Positions 1 through 6,949 of a stretch of DNA of 14,013 bases are shown here, piece by piece. Source of the stretch: Candidatus Bathycorpusculum sp. (GTDB taxonomy: Archaea; Thermoproteota; Bathyarchaeia; Bathyarchaeales; Bathycorpusculaceae); the NCBI GenBank assembly GCA_009779045.1, contig WREZ01000012.1, positions 1 through 14,013 of the forward strand. Reading direction: 5' to 3'. The position numbers were made by a program, and so were the translations under genes. Numbering within the stretch: position 1 is the first letter of the stretch; every line of letters begins with the position of its first letter. The notes under the pieces were generated by a model. The model saw only the letters and a list, made by a program, of their open reading frames with translations, was not told where the DNA came from and made no database searches.

Positions 1-831
1 AGTTTTTTCACTAAAATCACGGTTACAACGAAGACTAATCTCAAGTTTACCAGATTTTTTCCCAGCAACAGCAGCCATGTGTGCACCTAAATCAACAAGA
101 GATTTAGCCGCTGAAGCCTCATATGCACTAACATGAGATAACGCAATTATCCATTCCCCAATTTTTACAATTTTTGCTCTTTTACAAGCTTTAAGTTTAG
201 CAAGACGCTCAGAATTGTCAATTGGGTTAGAGAACAAAACAAGCATTTCTTGTGCATTCACACCTGCATTTACAAGACCACCAGCTATCCGAAAAGTATC
301 TGAGTCACCTAACGCAAAGTGTCGCGTATCAAAAGCTATGCCAGCAAAAAGCGCTTTTGCCTCATTTAAACTAAGTTGAACATTGGATTGCTGATACAAG
401 TCATATATAATTTCGCACGTAGCAGCAGCTTGTTCGTTTATTAAACAAAAACTACAGATTTGTCCATTATCTAAACTAGGTGTATGATGATCAATTATCA
501 TCATAGGAGCAGTTGAAGTTTTTAGGCGATCAACAATTTCATCAAGCTGATCCAACGTGTTCATGTCAATAAGAAAAAGAACACTAGCCGATTCAATGTT
601 AGGTTTTAAATTCACATTTATAGACAAGTTTTCTATCAACTGCTTAGTAGGCTTGTTAATACCTTGCGGGGCACCAATTTCTACTACTAAATCAGGTAAA
701 AATCGTTTAAGCAAACCTTGAAAAGCATAAGCTGCACACACCGCATCTGCATCAGCACTTTTGTGACATAGTAACAACACAAAAGTGGCTTGCTTCTCCT
801 TTAGTAAATCTACAATCTGATTAATGCTCAT
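1..831 (-). CDS. DHH-family phosphoesterase, C-terminus cut by window edge
   Basis: Partial gene of 277 visible codons that continues beyond base 1. The product belongs to the DHH phosphoesterase family (RecJ / NrnA-like), manganese-dependent enzymes that cleave phosphodiester bonds in short RNA, DNA ends or nucleotides. Visible motifs: motif I as CHKSADADAV (residues 22-31, metal-binding Asp27 and Asp29), an Asp at 89 in LFLIDMN, the DHH signature at 114-116 (IIDHHT), and the motif IV region GIAFDTRHF (164-172, Asp168). The last visible residues, GKLEISLRC, look like the start of the DHHA1 substrate-binding domain, whose glycine-rich end is off the window. The ATG at 831 overlaps the DUF3194 stop (ATGA), which implies translational coupling as the last visible gene of the prefoldin operon. 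Whether the substrate is nanoRNA, ssDNA or something else cannot be decided from the sequence. Confidence 0.93.
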   Translation of the reverse strand, partial: MSINQIVDLLKEKQATFVLLLCHKSADADAVCAAYAFQGLLKRFLPDLVVEIGAPQGINKPTKQLIENLSINVNLKPNIESASVLFLIDMNTLDQLDEIVDRLKTSTAPMMIIDHHTPSLDNGQICSFCLINEQAAATCEIIYDLYQQSNVQLSLNEAKALFAGIAFDTRHFALGDSDTFRIAGGLVNAGVNAQEMLVLFSNPIDNSERLAKLKACKRAKIVKIGEWIIALSHVSAYEASAAKSLVDLGAHMAAVAGKKSGKLEISLRCNRDFSEKT

Positions 832-1115
832 AATAGTTTTCTCAAAAAAGTTTCACTTGCCAAATGCGCTTGCGTAACAGCATCGTTTACCAGAACGTTA
901 GCATCAACACCTTTGGCTTTGTCATTTAAAACGAGATCTATTTCAACACTTAAATCAACAGGTTTTGTACCTTGCGCTTCCACAACAATATCTAAGTGGT
1001 CAACCAATTTAGAGCCAATCTTATCTTGTATGTGTTTACGGGCAGCGTTTTCAGCTGTCTCACATAAAGCTTCAACTTGTTCGGCAGTCAGCTCTGGTAA
1101 ACCCAGTTCTACCAA
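828..1115 (-). CDS. DUF3194 family protein, 95 aa
   Basis: Small acidic protein of the archaeal DUF3194 family. Function is unknown, but from memory the gene is commonly found between prefoldin beta and a DHH phosphoesterase in archaea, which is the arrangement here. The predicted fold is an N-terminal helical part (residues 8-35) followed by alternating strand/helix segments (LDIVVEAQ, LSVEIDLVL, ANVLVNDAV). It has no cysteine pair, membrane segment or catalytic motif that I recognise. The start is TTG at 1115, supported by a Shine-Dalgarno AGGTGG at 1123-1128 seven bases upstream. The stop overlaps the DHH start by 4 bases, and the gap to the prefoldin stop is 23 bases. The family assignment rests on length, context and overall resemblance. 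Confidence 0.88.
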   Translation of the reverse strand: MVELGLPELTAEQVEALCETAENAARKHIQDKIGSKLVDHLDIVVEAQGTKPVDLSVEIDLVLNDKAKGVDANVLVNDAVTQAHLASETFLRKLL

Positions 1116-1122
1116 AAAGCAC

Positions 1123-1128
1123 CCACCT
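1123..1128 (-). promoter_or_regulatory. Shine-Dalgarno AGGTGG for DUF3194
   Basis: AGGTGG, read on the minus strand, lies 7 bases before the TTG at 1115. It is complementary to the usual archaeal 16S 3' end (CACCUCC) and fixes the non-ATG start. Confidence 0.7.
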
Positions 1129-1138
1129 AAAAGAAAAG

Positions 1139-1507
1139 TTATTGTTGACCCGCAACGGGGTTTATATCTTCTTGAAGTTTACTTTGGGTTTCTTTAACTT
1201 GGCTACGTACGCGCTCTTCCTGTTTTGCAATAACAGTACTACGTGTTACAAGGAGATCCTTACGTTCGTTTAAATCAGCAGAAACTTTAACTTTATCAGA
1301 TTTTACCAGTAATGAACCTATAGCTTTGTAAATTACTACATCATCAGCGGTTTTTGCCATTTCCATAAGAGTTTGCTCTACCTCACTTTTCTCCATTTCA
1401 ACTTGCTGCTTTTGCGCAAGAATAGACTGTAAAGTCTGCTGTAACTGTTGAAGCCGCAACAATCTCTCTTGAATGTTGGGAGGTAATTTGGATAATTCAT
1501 CACTCAA
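1139..1507 (-). CDS. pfdB: Prefoldin subunit beta
   Basis: Beta subunit of the archaeal prefoldin (GimC) hexamer, an ATP-independent chaperone that holds unfolded proteins and hands them to the thermosome. The sequence is a classic beta-type prefoldin: N-terminal coiled coil from PPNIQERLLRLQQLQQ to about residue 50, a central beta hairpin with the signature IYKAIGSLLVKSDK (59-72), and a second coiled coil (80-112). It is 122 aa with the start used here, normal for the family. I chose TTG at 1507 because GGAAGGA at 1514-1520 lies 6 bases upstream and the protein then starts MSDELSKLPP. The only alternative is TTG at 1531 (130 aa, no good ribosome site), because an in-frame TAG follows at 1537-1535. 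First gene of the prefoldin, DUF3194, DHH operon. Confidence 0.95.
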   Translation of the reverse strand: MSDELSKLPPNIQERLLRLQQLQQTLQSILAQKQQVEMEKSEVEQTLMEMAKTADDVVIYKAIGSLLVKSDKVKVSADLNERKDLLVTRSTVIAKQEERVRSQVKETQSKLQEDINPVAGQQ

Positions 1508-1513
1508 GTTTAA

Positions 1514-1520
1514 TCCTTCC
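1514..1520 (-). promoter_or_regulatory. Shine-Dalgarno GGAAGGA for pfdB
   Basis: Purine-rich GGAAGGA, six bases before TTG at 1507. It decides between the two possible TTG starts of prefoldin beta. Confidence 0.6.
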
Positions 1521-1588
1521 GTAACAGGCAATAGCTAGGCCCCATAATAAGCATTTCCAACTCTTTTTGAGCTTCAACTACATATTAA

Positions 1589-1595
1589 CTATAAA
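1589..1595 (-). promoter_or_regulatory. Putative TATA box of the prefoldin operon
   Basis: TTTATAG on the minus strand. It predicts a transcript start near 1566 and a leader of about 60 bases before pfdB. It lies directly downstream, in the transcription sense, of the perfect palindrome at 1597-1617. TATA-like strings are common in AT-rich DNA, so confidence is low. Confidence 0.35.
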
Positions 1596-1596
1596 C

Positions 1597-1617
1597 ACAG
1601 TTTTTACAAAAAACTGT
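1597..1617. repeat. Perfect 9-bp inverted repeat with 3-base centre
   Basis: Left arm ACAGTTTTT (1597-1605), centre ACA, right arm AAAAACTGT (1609-1617), no mismatch. It lies 48 bases after the end of methyltransferase A and just upstream of the prefoldin TATA candidate. On the minus-strand transcript it holds a run of six U residues, so it may end transcription of methyltransferase A. It may equally be a dimeric repressor or activator site for the prefoldin operon. Confidence 0.5.
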
Positions 1618-1664
1618 AACCCTATCACACCATTATGTCTATAAATTACAAACAACAACATCAT

Positions 1665-2342
1665 CTATGTACTAATTGATTGTTTAACCACATGAAACAG
1701 AATCCATGGACTATATTTACGCAGACTTCTTAAACCCAAAAACCGTTCGAACCACACAAACAGAGGTATTAACCTATTTTGCGAGGTCCTGCCAAACGGT
1801 AACCAATTAAATCCTAATTGGGCACCTAAACAAAAACCAACTTTAGACAAGTCTTGAACAACTCCATCATAGGAATGTAAATATGAATTACCCTTTAACC
1901 CCTTTACTTTTCCTTTAAAACTGGATTTATTACCAAAAGTTAAAACACAATCGGAACCAACCTTTAATACACGACTACACTCACTCAGAGGTATGTCAAG
2001 CTTTGGAATGTAATCTAACACTTCAAGCATAAACGCAGCATCAAAAACACCATCAATAAAAGGCAAACACCTTGCATCAGCCATTATAACACATGCGTGA
2101 ACTAACCGCTGTTTACAACGTATAAGCGAACCACGATCAATATCTATATTCACAACATCAGTTTTATTATCAATCACTAAAAAAGAAAGCCGACCAGACT
2201 CTGCACCCACATCAAGAACAAGCTTAAACCTAGAAAAATCAACTGATTTCGCAATAAAAGCCAGCTCTACATCATTTAAGTATTTACCCATACGAGTTTT
2301 TATAGCCCGTTCCATAAAAGAAATATTTTCAGTCACAATCAT
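1665..2342 (-). CDS. Class I SAM-dependent methyltransferase, paralogue A
   Basis: Rossmann-fold methyltransferase (Methyltransf_11/25 type), 225 aa from the ATG at 2342. The SAM-binding motif I is VLDVGAESG (residues 42-50), the acidic end of strand 2 is NIDID (65-69), then ADARCLPF (89-96) and the post-II segment FDAAFMLEVLDYIP (100-113). The C-terminal third is rich in Trp and aromatics (NWLPFG, YSPWILFHVVKQ) and probably binds a hydrophobic or glycan acceptor. It is about 65% identical over some 205 residues to copy B at 10231-10953, with few gaps, so the two are duplicates. Start choice: the open frame extends to TTG at 2402, but ATG at 2342 keeps the VTE residues shared with copy B; ATG at 2315 is also possible. 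Substrate unknown. It stands alone between a tRNA/rRNA methyltransferase and the prefoldin operon. Confidence 0.85.
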   Translation of the reverse strand: MIVTENISFMERAIKTRMGKYLNDVELAFIAKSVDFSRFKLVLDVGAESGRLSFLVIDNKTDVVNIDIDRGSLIRCKQRLVHACVIMADARCLPFIDGVFDAAFMLEVLDYIPKLDIPLSECSRVLKVGSDCVLTFGNKSSFKGKVKGLKGNSYLHSYDGVVQDLSKVGFCLGAQLGFNWLPFGRTSQNRLIPLFVWFERFLGLRSLRKYSPWILFHVVKQSIST

Positions 2343-2402
2343 CAAATTAATTATATAGACAGGGTCATTAAATAGTTTGTTGAAAAAGACTTTAAAAAAC
2401 AA

Positions 2403-2410
2403 GTATATTA
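2403..2410 (-). promoter_or_regulatory. Putative TATA box of methyltransferase A
   Basis: TAATATAC on the minus strand, predicting a transcript start near 2380 and a leader of about 40 bases before ATG 2342. A second TATA-like string, CTATATAATT, lies at about 2346-2356 and would instead favour the internal ATG at 2315. The rest of the 224-base gap up to 2566 shows no further gene. Confidence 0.25.
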
Positions 2411-2566
2411 TTTTTAAAGCTTTTTTGTCAAGATTTTTTTAACTATCCACAGCATAAATCTTTTTGCAGACAATCCTTTAATGAAACGTTTTTCTGTTTG
2501 GAGATTGGCCAACTAACTATTTTTAAATAACTAATTACCTATGAAAAGAGTTGCTAAACGGAGAGC

Positions 2567-3916
2567 TTAAGAGTTTTTTAGTTTAGCTATGAAGAAACCG
2601 TTGCAGTCATGTATATGTGGATAAAGGCGTCGACATTGAGTTAGCCCATGTAAGCCGGGCAGTCCAAGTTCTGGTTTGATCTCTACGAGGTGAAAGTTTG
2701 GATGTTCTTTTAGGAAACGTTCGATAACCATTTCATTTTCTTCGACAGTTATACTACAAGTTGAGTAAATCAAATAGCCCCCTGTAGCGACTTTTTGGGC
2801 GCAGTTGGCTATCATTTGTTGCTGGACTTCAGCCATGTTTTCTATTGATTTTGGGCTTAGTCGCCATTTTGCTGCGGGTTGTTTTGCAAAGACACCAGTG
2901 CTAGTGCAGGGAGGGTCTAAAATGACAATATCAGCTTCGCCGGTAAAGGGTAGTGGTAAACATGCGTTAGCTGTAATAGCTTCGGCTATGGTTACGTTCA
3001 TATAGTTAACTTCTTGGCGCCAAGTTTTCATTCGACGTTTAGAGAAGTCTACAGATAGTATATTGCCCTTATTTTGCATTAGTTGTGCAAGATAAGTTGT
3101 TTTAGCTCCTGGAGCGGCACAAATGTCGAAAATTTTGTTACCAGATTTGGGTGCAGCCGTTTGAGCGGCAAAACAACTAGCTTTGTCTTGAACATAAAAT
3201 AGTCCTTGCTTGAAGCTTTCAAGTGTGTTTAGAGGTTGTTTAAGCTCAGAAATTTTGTATATATACGGTAATTGTTCGACTTTTTGAAGTTTTACACCTT
3301 CGATATAGAGTTTTTGGAGTATTTCTTCTTCTGAACTGTCTTTAAGAGTGTTTATGCGAATGTATGTAGATGGTGGCATGTTACTCATATTTAGAAAGGT
3401 GGTTGCTTGGTCATTTCCAAAGAGTTCAATGCAGTATTTTACAAACCAGAGGGGGTGAAAGGTTTCAAGGCTTAAACGTTCTTCATTGTCAGAGGCGTCT
3501 ATAATTGGCTGTAGTTTTCGTGTTAACAAGAACCCAAGATATGGTTCAACTTGTAACAAGGTTTTCCAGCCTAAAATGGAACGTGCCATACTGGCTATGT
3601 TTTGGGCTTCGTGTAGATTATATTTGTCCCAGTTTTTGACGACTCGGGTTTGGTAAACGTAGAGTCTTAGAAATGATTGGATACCAAGATTGAATTCTTC
3701 AATTTTTTTAGGTGCTATATTGGTGTTTATGAATGTGTCAATTAGGTTTCGACGACGAATTGTTTCTACTACTAGGCCATAAGCATAACGGATGGCGTTG
3801 GGGTTAGTTTCGTTTAACTGTTTAATTGTTTTTGCTAACGCGATGTGCTCGCTTAAGCGTTGCATTTCAATCCAGCTCAACGTTTCAATGGCAATTGTCC
3901 AAGCATTCTTTAACAC
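2567..3916 (-). CDS. NOL1/NOP2/Sun (RsmB-type) RNA m5C methyltransferase
   Basis: Methylates carbon 5 of cytosine in rRNA or tRNA with SAM. 449 aa. The N-terminal helical half (about 1-170) has the position and character of the NusB-like RNA-binding domain of RsmB proteins. A connecting domain carries YVQDKASCFAA (241-251), and the catalytic Rossmann domain follows. Diagnostic motifs: SAM loop DICAAPGAKTTYL (264-276), VDFSKRRM (289-296), catalytic ILDPPCTSTG (332-341, Cys337) and YSTCSITVEENE (384-395, Cys387). Both cysteines of the two-cysteine mechanism (one attacks C6, one releases product) are present, so it should be active. Start is GTG at 3916; an in-frame TGA at 3925-3923 blocks extension and no strong ribosome site is seen. 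It is divergent from the DNA polymerase. Family is certain; rRNA versus tRNA target is open. Confidence 0.93.
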   Translation of the reverse strand: MLKNAWTIAIETLSWIEMQRLSEHIALAKTIKQLNETNPNAIRYAYGLVVETIRRRNLIDTFINTNIAPKKIEEFNLGIQSFLRLYVYQTRVVKNWDKYNLHEAQNIASMARSILGWKTLLQVEPYLGFLLTRKLQPIIDASDNEERLSLETFHPLWFVKYCIELFGNDQATTFLNMSNMPPSTYIRINTLKDSSEEEILQKLYIEGVKLQKVEQLPYIYKISELKQPLNTLESFKQGLFYVQDKASCFAAQTAAPKSGNKIFDICAAPGAKTTYLAQLMQNKGNILSVDFSKRRMKTWRQEVNYMNVTIAEAITANACLPLPFTGEADIVILDPPCTSTGVFAKQPAAKWRLSPKSIENMAEVQQQMIANCAQKVATGGYLIYSTCSITVEENEMVIERFLKEHPNFHLVEIKPELGLPGLHGLTQCRRLYPHIHDCNGFFIAKLKNS

Positions 3917-4085
3917 TACAATTCACAACACATGCTAAATGCAAAGCTTCTAAATAAGACTTAAAAATTAAACAAAAAAATGCATGGTCACAATCACGCA
4001 CATGTTTACAGAGAAACATAACTTGTGAATAATATTTCTAAACTTAAGCTCTTCTATGAACTAAGAAAAGAAACAGACAGCCCCT

Positions 4086-4135
4086 CAGTTTTTAGTCAGT
4101 TTTATTTTTATCAGAAGCAGTTTACATGATAACTG
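4086..4135. repeat. Cluster of CAGTT half-sites upstream of DNA polymerase
   Basis: CAGTT occurs at 4086, 4097 and 4118, and the inverted AACTG at 4131-4135. The direct copies are 11 and 21 bases apart, close to one and two helical turns, and the last pair forms an 18-base inverted arrangement. The first copy extends to CAGTTTTT, the same string found in both arms of the palindrome at 1597-1617. The position, about 70-115 bases before the polymerase gene in a divergent promoter region, fits a regulator-binding array, but AT-rich chance similarity is possible. Confidence 0.35.
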
Positions 4136-4177
4136 GTTTTTGTTAGGTAAAGATTTTAGGTGGTTAATGCATTAGAG

Positions 4178-4185
4178 TATTTAAG
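4178..4185 (+). promoter_or_regulatory. Possible TATA box of the DNA polymerase gene
   Basis: TATTTAAG, 16 bases before the ATG at 4202. No convincing Shine-Dalgarno stands at a normal distance (AAGGA is 14 bases away), so the transcript may be leaderless or nearly so. The spacing is slightly short for an archaeal TATA box. Confidence 0.3.
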
Positions 4186-4201
4186 GAACAGCAGATAGGG
4201 A

Positions 4202-6949
4202 ATGGCGCAAAATAGAACGTTAGATTCATTCTTTATAAAAGAAAACAAGCCAGTAGCGTCTCAACCGGCTAAAGTAGCGCAAGCTGAAAAAGAGCCGGAA
4301 GCACAAATAACACAAACAGCGCCAGTTGAAGAAAAAGCAAGTCAAGGTTTAGTTAAAAAAGAGAAGAAACCACGAATTTTACCGCCAATGGCACCTCTTG
4401 ATCTATCACCTTCCTACTTTGTTTCTGCATCATATAATGGTCGTCAACGGAAAGCAATCATTAAGCTATACGAGCCTGAATCAGGAGAATTATATTTTTG
4501 GCAAGATAATACAGGTCATAAACCTTACTGTTTAACTAGTCTACCAAAAGAGAAAGTTTTACAGTTTGAGCGAATTACTAAGCATCAAGGCTTTGATAGC
4601 TGTATATCTGAACAAAGATTTGACCCCTTAGCCAACCAGAACATTGAAGTAACAAAAATTGTTGCCAAAGACCCCCTTGCAATTGGCGGTAGGCCAAGTG
4701 GCACAATAAGAGACATAATTCCAGAAGACCATCCCCAAATATGTGGTTGCAAAATTCAAGACAGCGACACTAAAATTTGGGAGTCCAAAATCAAATATTA
4801 CCAGTCATATATTTACGACCGAAAACTCTTACCAGGAATGATCTACCAAATAAAGAATGGAACGCTAACAGAAGTAATCGTTAATGAAGCGGAACAAGCA
4901 CTTGGAAAAATCCGTGAAGTTTTTAACGATGAAACATTAGAAGAGCAAGAATTTGCTGAGATGTGGGCTAAACTTCTTGAGTATCCCGCACCTAAATTCC
5001 GCAGAGCGGCTATTGATATTGAAGTATATTCACCACTATCTAATCGTGTGCCTGACGCGCGAGAGGGCGCATGTCCAGTAATTGCATGCTCAATTTATAG
5101 TTCTGAAGGAGATAAAAAAGTTCTTGTCCTCAAGCGACGAGATAGACCAAACGAAAAAATCCAAACAGGTACAGATATAGATATAGAATTTTGTGAAACT
5201 GAAGAAGACTTACTACAACAAATTTTCAAAGTTTTAAACGACTTTCCATTTATTTTAACTTTCAACGGTGATGACTTCGACCTTCGTTATCTAGTTCATC
5301 GGGCATTAAATCTTGGAGTCCCTAAGATAGACATCCCAATTGATGTAGGTAAACGTGTCTGCTCAATAAAATATGGGGTTCACATAGACCTCTACAAGTT
5401 CTTCTTTAACCGTTCAATTCAAGGTTACGCGTTCAATAATCGCTACAAAGATGTAAGCCTCGGTGATGTTGGTGTAGCACTTTTAGGAATGGAAAAAATT
5501 CATTTAGACAAAGCTTTTGGTGACCTTACATACAATGAGCTATCCCATTACTGCCTTCGTGACTCAGAAATAACTTATAAACTGACAAGTTTTGAAGACG
5601 ATTCCGCTATGAAACTAATACTAGTGCTTGCACGCATCAGCAGTATGCCAATGGAAGATGTTAGCCGCCAAGGAGTTAGCCGTTGGATACGCAATTTTAT
5701 GCAACGCGAACACCGCAAAAGAGGGCTTTTGATTCCAAACGCTGAAGATATCTTAACAAAAAAAGGCAGAACCAGCACAACAGCAGTAATTAAAGGCAAA
5801 AAATACAAAGGTGCAATCGTAGTCGAACCTACACCAGGTGTTCATTTTAATGTTGCCGTCATGGACTTTCCCAGCCTGTATCCATCAATCATTAAAGTTT
5901 GGAATCTGGGCTATCAATCAATTGACTGCAATCATTTAGAGTGCAAAAAACAAATGATCCCAGACACACAACACTGGGTATGTACTCAAAAAAGAGCCCT
6001 TGAAAGCTTACTAATTGGTTCGCTTAGAGATTTGCGAGTAAGATGGTACAAAAGTCGTGCAAAAGATAACACTTTACCGATAGAACTACGAAATTGGTAC
6101 AATACTGTACAAGGAGCCCTTAAAGTCATTTTAAATGCTAGCTATGGTGTTTTTGGAGCAGACAGCTTCGACCTTTACTGCCCACCAGTTGCTGAGGCAA
6201 CCGCTGCAATTGGACGCTATAGCATCACCCAAATTCTTGAACACGCCGAAGCATCAGGCATAAAAGTACTCTATGGTGATACCGACAGTTTATTTCTCAA
6301 AAACCCATCTAAAGAACAAATTGAAGAAGTATCCCACTGGACAGAACAACACTTAAACATGAACATCGATGTTGACAAAGTATACAGATACGCAGTCTTT
6401 AGTGCCCGTAAAAAGAATTACTTAGGAGTACTAGAAAATGGTACAGTAGATGTTAAAGGTCTAACAGGTAAAAAGAAACATATTCCAGTTTTTATCAGAG
6501 ACGCCTTTAACCAAATGAAAGAACGCCTTGCAAAGGTCAAAACGCCAGCGGAATTTGAAAACGCAAAAAAAGACATCGCAAACATTGTCAAAGATAGATA
6601 CACACGTTTAAAACGGCGCGAATGGGACAATAATACTGAACTTGCATTCCATGTTGTTTTAGGTGATGACCTTAGTAAATATACGAAAACTACACCTCAA
6701 CATGTTAAAGCAGCATTTATCTTACAGAAAACCGGAAAAGAACTACGTGCTGGTGATCTTATCAGTTTTGTAAAAGTCAACAGCAATAAAGAACGTGTAA
6801 AACCTGTTGAATTAACTTATAAAAACGAAATTGATACAGACAAGTACATTGCGTATCTGCAGTCAACTTTTGAGCAAGTATTAGATGCGTTAGGATTAAA
6901 CTTTGATGAAATTATTGGCTTAACAAAATTAGCACAATTCTTTGTCTAA
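4202..6949 (+). CDS. polB: Family B DNA polymerase, PolB1/Dpo1 type
   Basis: Replicative DNA polymerase with 3'-5' proofreading, 915 aa, closely resembling Sulfolobus Dpo1 in motif order and N-terminal layout. Exonuclease motifs: Exo I IDIEVYSP (Asp272, Glu274), Exo II LTFNGDDFD (Asn355, Asp360), Exo III YCLRD (Tyr450, Asp454). Polymerase motifs: A MDFPSLYPSI (Asp555), B KVILNASYG (641-649), C YGDTDS (Asp693, Asp695). All catalytic residues are intact and there is no intein. The N-terminus has a PCNA-box-like TLDSFF (6-11) followed by about 45 polar, probably disordered residues; the last residues LAQFFV resemble a second such box. A Cys/His group (Cys576, His578, Cys581, His591, Cys594) lies just after motif A. 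The ATG at 4202 is the only reasonable start. Its stop overlaps the convergent transferase gene by 4 bases. Confidence 0.98.
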   Translation: MAQNRTLDSFFIKENKPVASQPAKVAQAEKEPEAQITQTAPVEEKASQGLVKKEKKPRILPPMAPLDLSPSYFVSASYNGRQRKAIIKLYEPESGELYFWQDNTGHKPYCLTSLPKEKVLQFERITKHQGFDSCISEQRFDPLANQNIEVTKIVAKDPLAIGGRPSGTIRDIIPEDHPQICGCKIQDSDTKIWESKIKYYQSYIYDRKLLPGMIYQIKNGTLTEVIVNEAEQALGKIREVFNDETLEEQEFAEMWAKLLEYPAPKFRRAAIDIEVYSPLSNRVPDAREGACPVIACSIYSSEGDKKVLVLKRRDRPNEKIQTGTDIDIEFCETEEDLLQQIFKVLNDFPFILTFNGDDFDLRYLVHRALNLGVPKIDIPIDVGKRVCSIKYGVHIDLYKFFFNRSIQGYAFNNRYKDVSLGDVGVALLGMEKIHLDKAFGDLTYNELSHYCLRDSEITYKLTSFEDDSAMKLILVLARISSMPMEDVSRQGVSRWIRNFMQREHRKRGLLIPNAEDILTKKGRTSTTAVIKGKKYKGAIVVEPTPGVHFNVAVMDFPSLYPSIIKVWNLGYQSIDCNHLECKKQMIPDTQHWVCTQKRALESLLIGSLRDLRVRWYKSRAKDNTLPIELRNWYNTVQGALKVILNASYGVFGADSFDLYCPPVAEATAAIGRYSITQILEHAEASGIKVLYGDTDSLFLKNPSKEQIEEVSHWTEQHLNMNIDVDKVYRYAVFSARKKNYLGVLENGTVDVKGLTGKKKHIPVFIRDAFNQMKERLAKVKTPAEFENAKKDIANIVKDRYTRLKRREWDNNTELAFHVVLGDDLSKYTKTTPQHVKAAFILQKTGKELRAGDLISFVKVNSNKERVKPVELTYKNEIDTDKYIAYLQSTFEQVLDALGLNFDEIIGLTKLAQFFV

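Noticed and set aside
2403..2432. Bacterial-looking promoter on the minus strand: TTGACA, 18 bases, TATACT
   Set aside because: All genes are archaeal, where sigma-type promoters are not used; AT-rich coincidence.
3980..4021. 13-codon His-rich open frame (MHGHNHAHVYRET)
   Set aside because: No ribosome site and no context; random short frames of this size are expected.
4025..4129. 34-codon open frame starting GTG on the plus strand (NNISKLKLFYELRK...)
   Set aside because: It reads somewhat protein-like, but has no ribosome site, no recognised family and lies in a promoter region. Too short to support as a gene.
4158..4175. AGGTGG followed by a two-codon ORF (ATG CAT TAG) ahead of the polymerase
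   Set aside because: It could be a minimal upstream ORF, but the 3-base spacing is too short for initiation.
4202..6949. Possible intein in the DNA polymerase
   Set aside because: Motifs A, B and C run through without insertion, and no Hint or homing endonuclease motifs are present.
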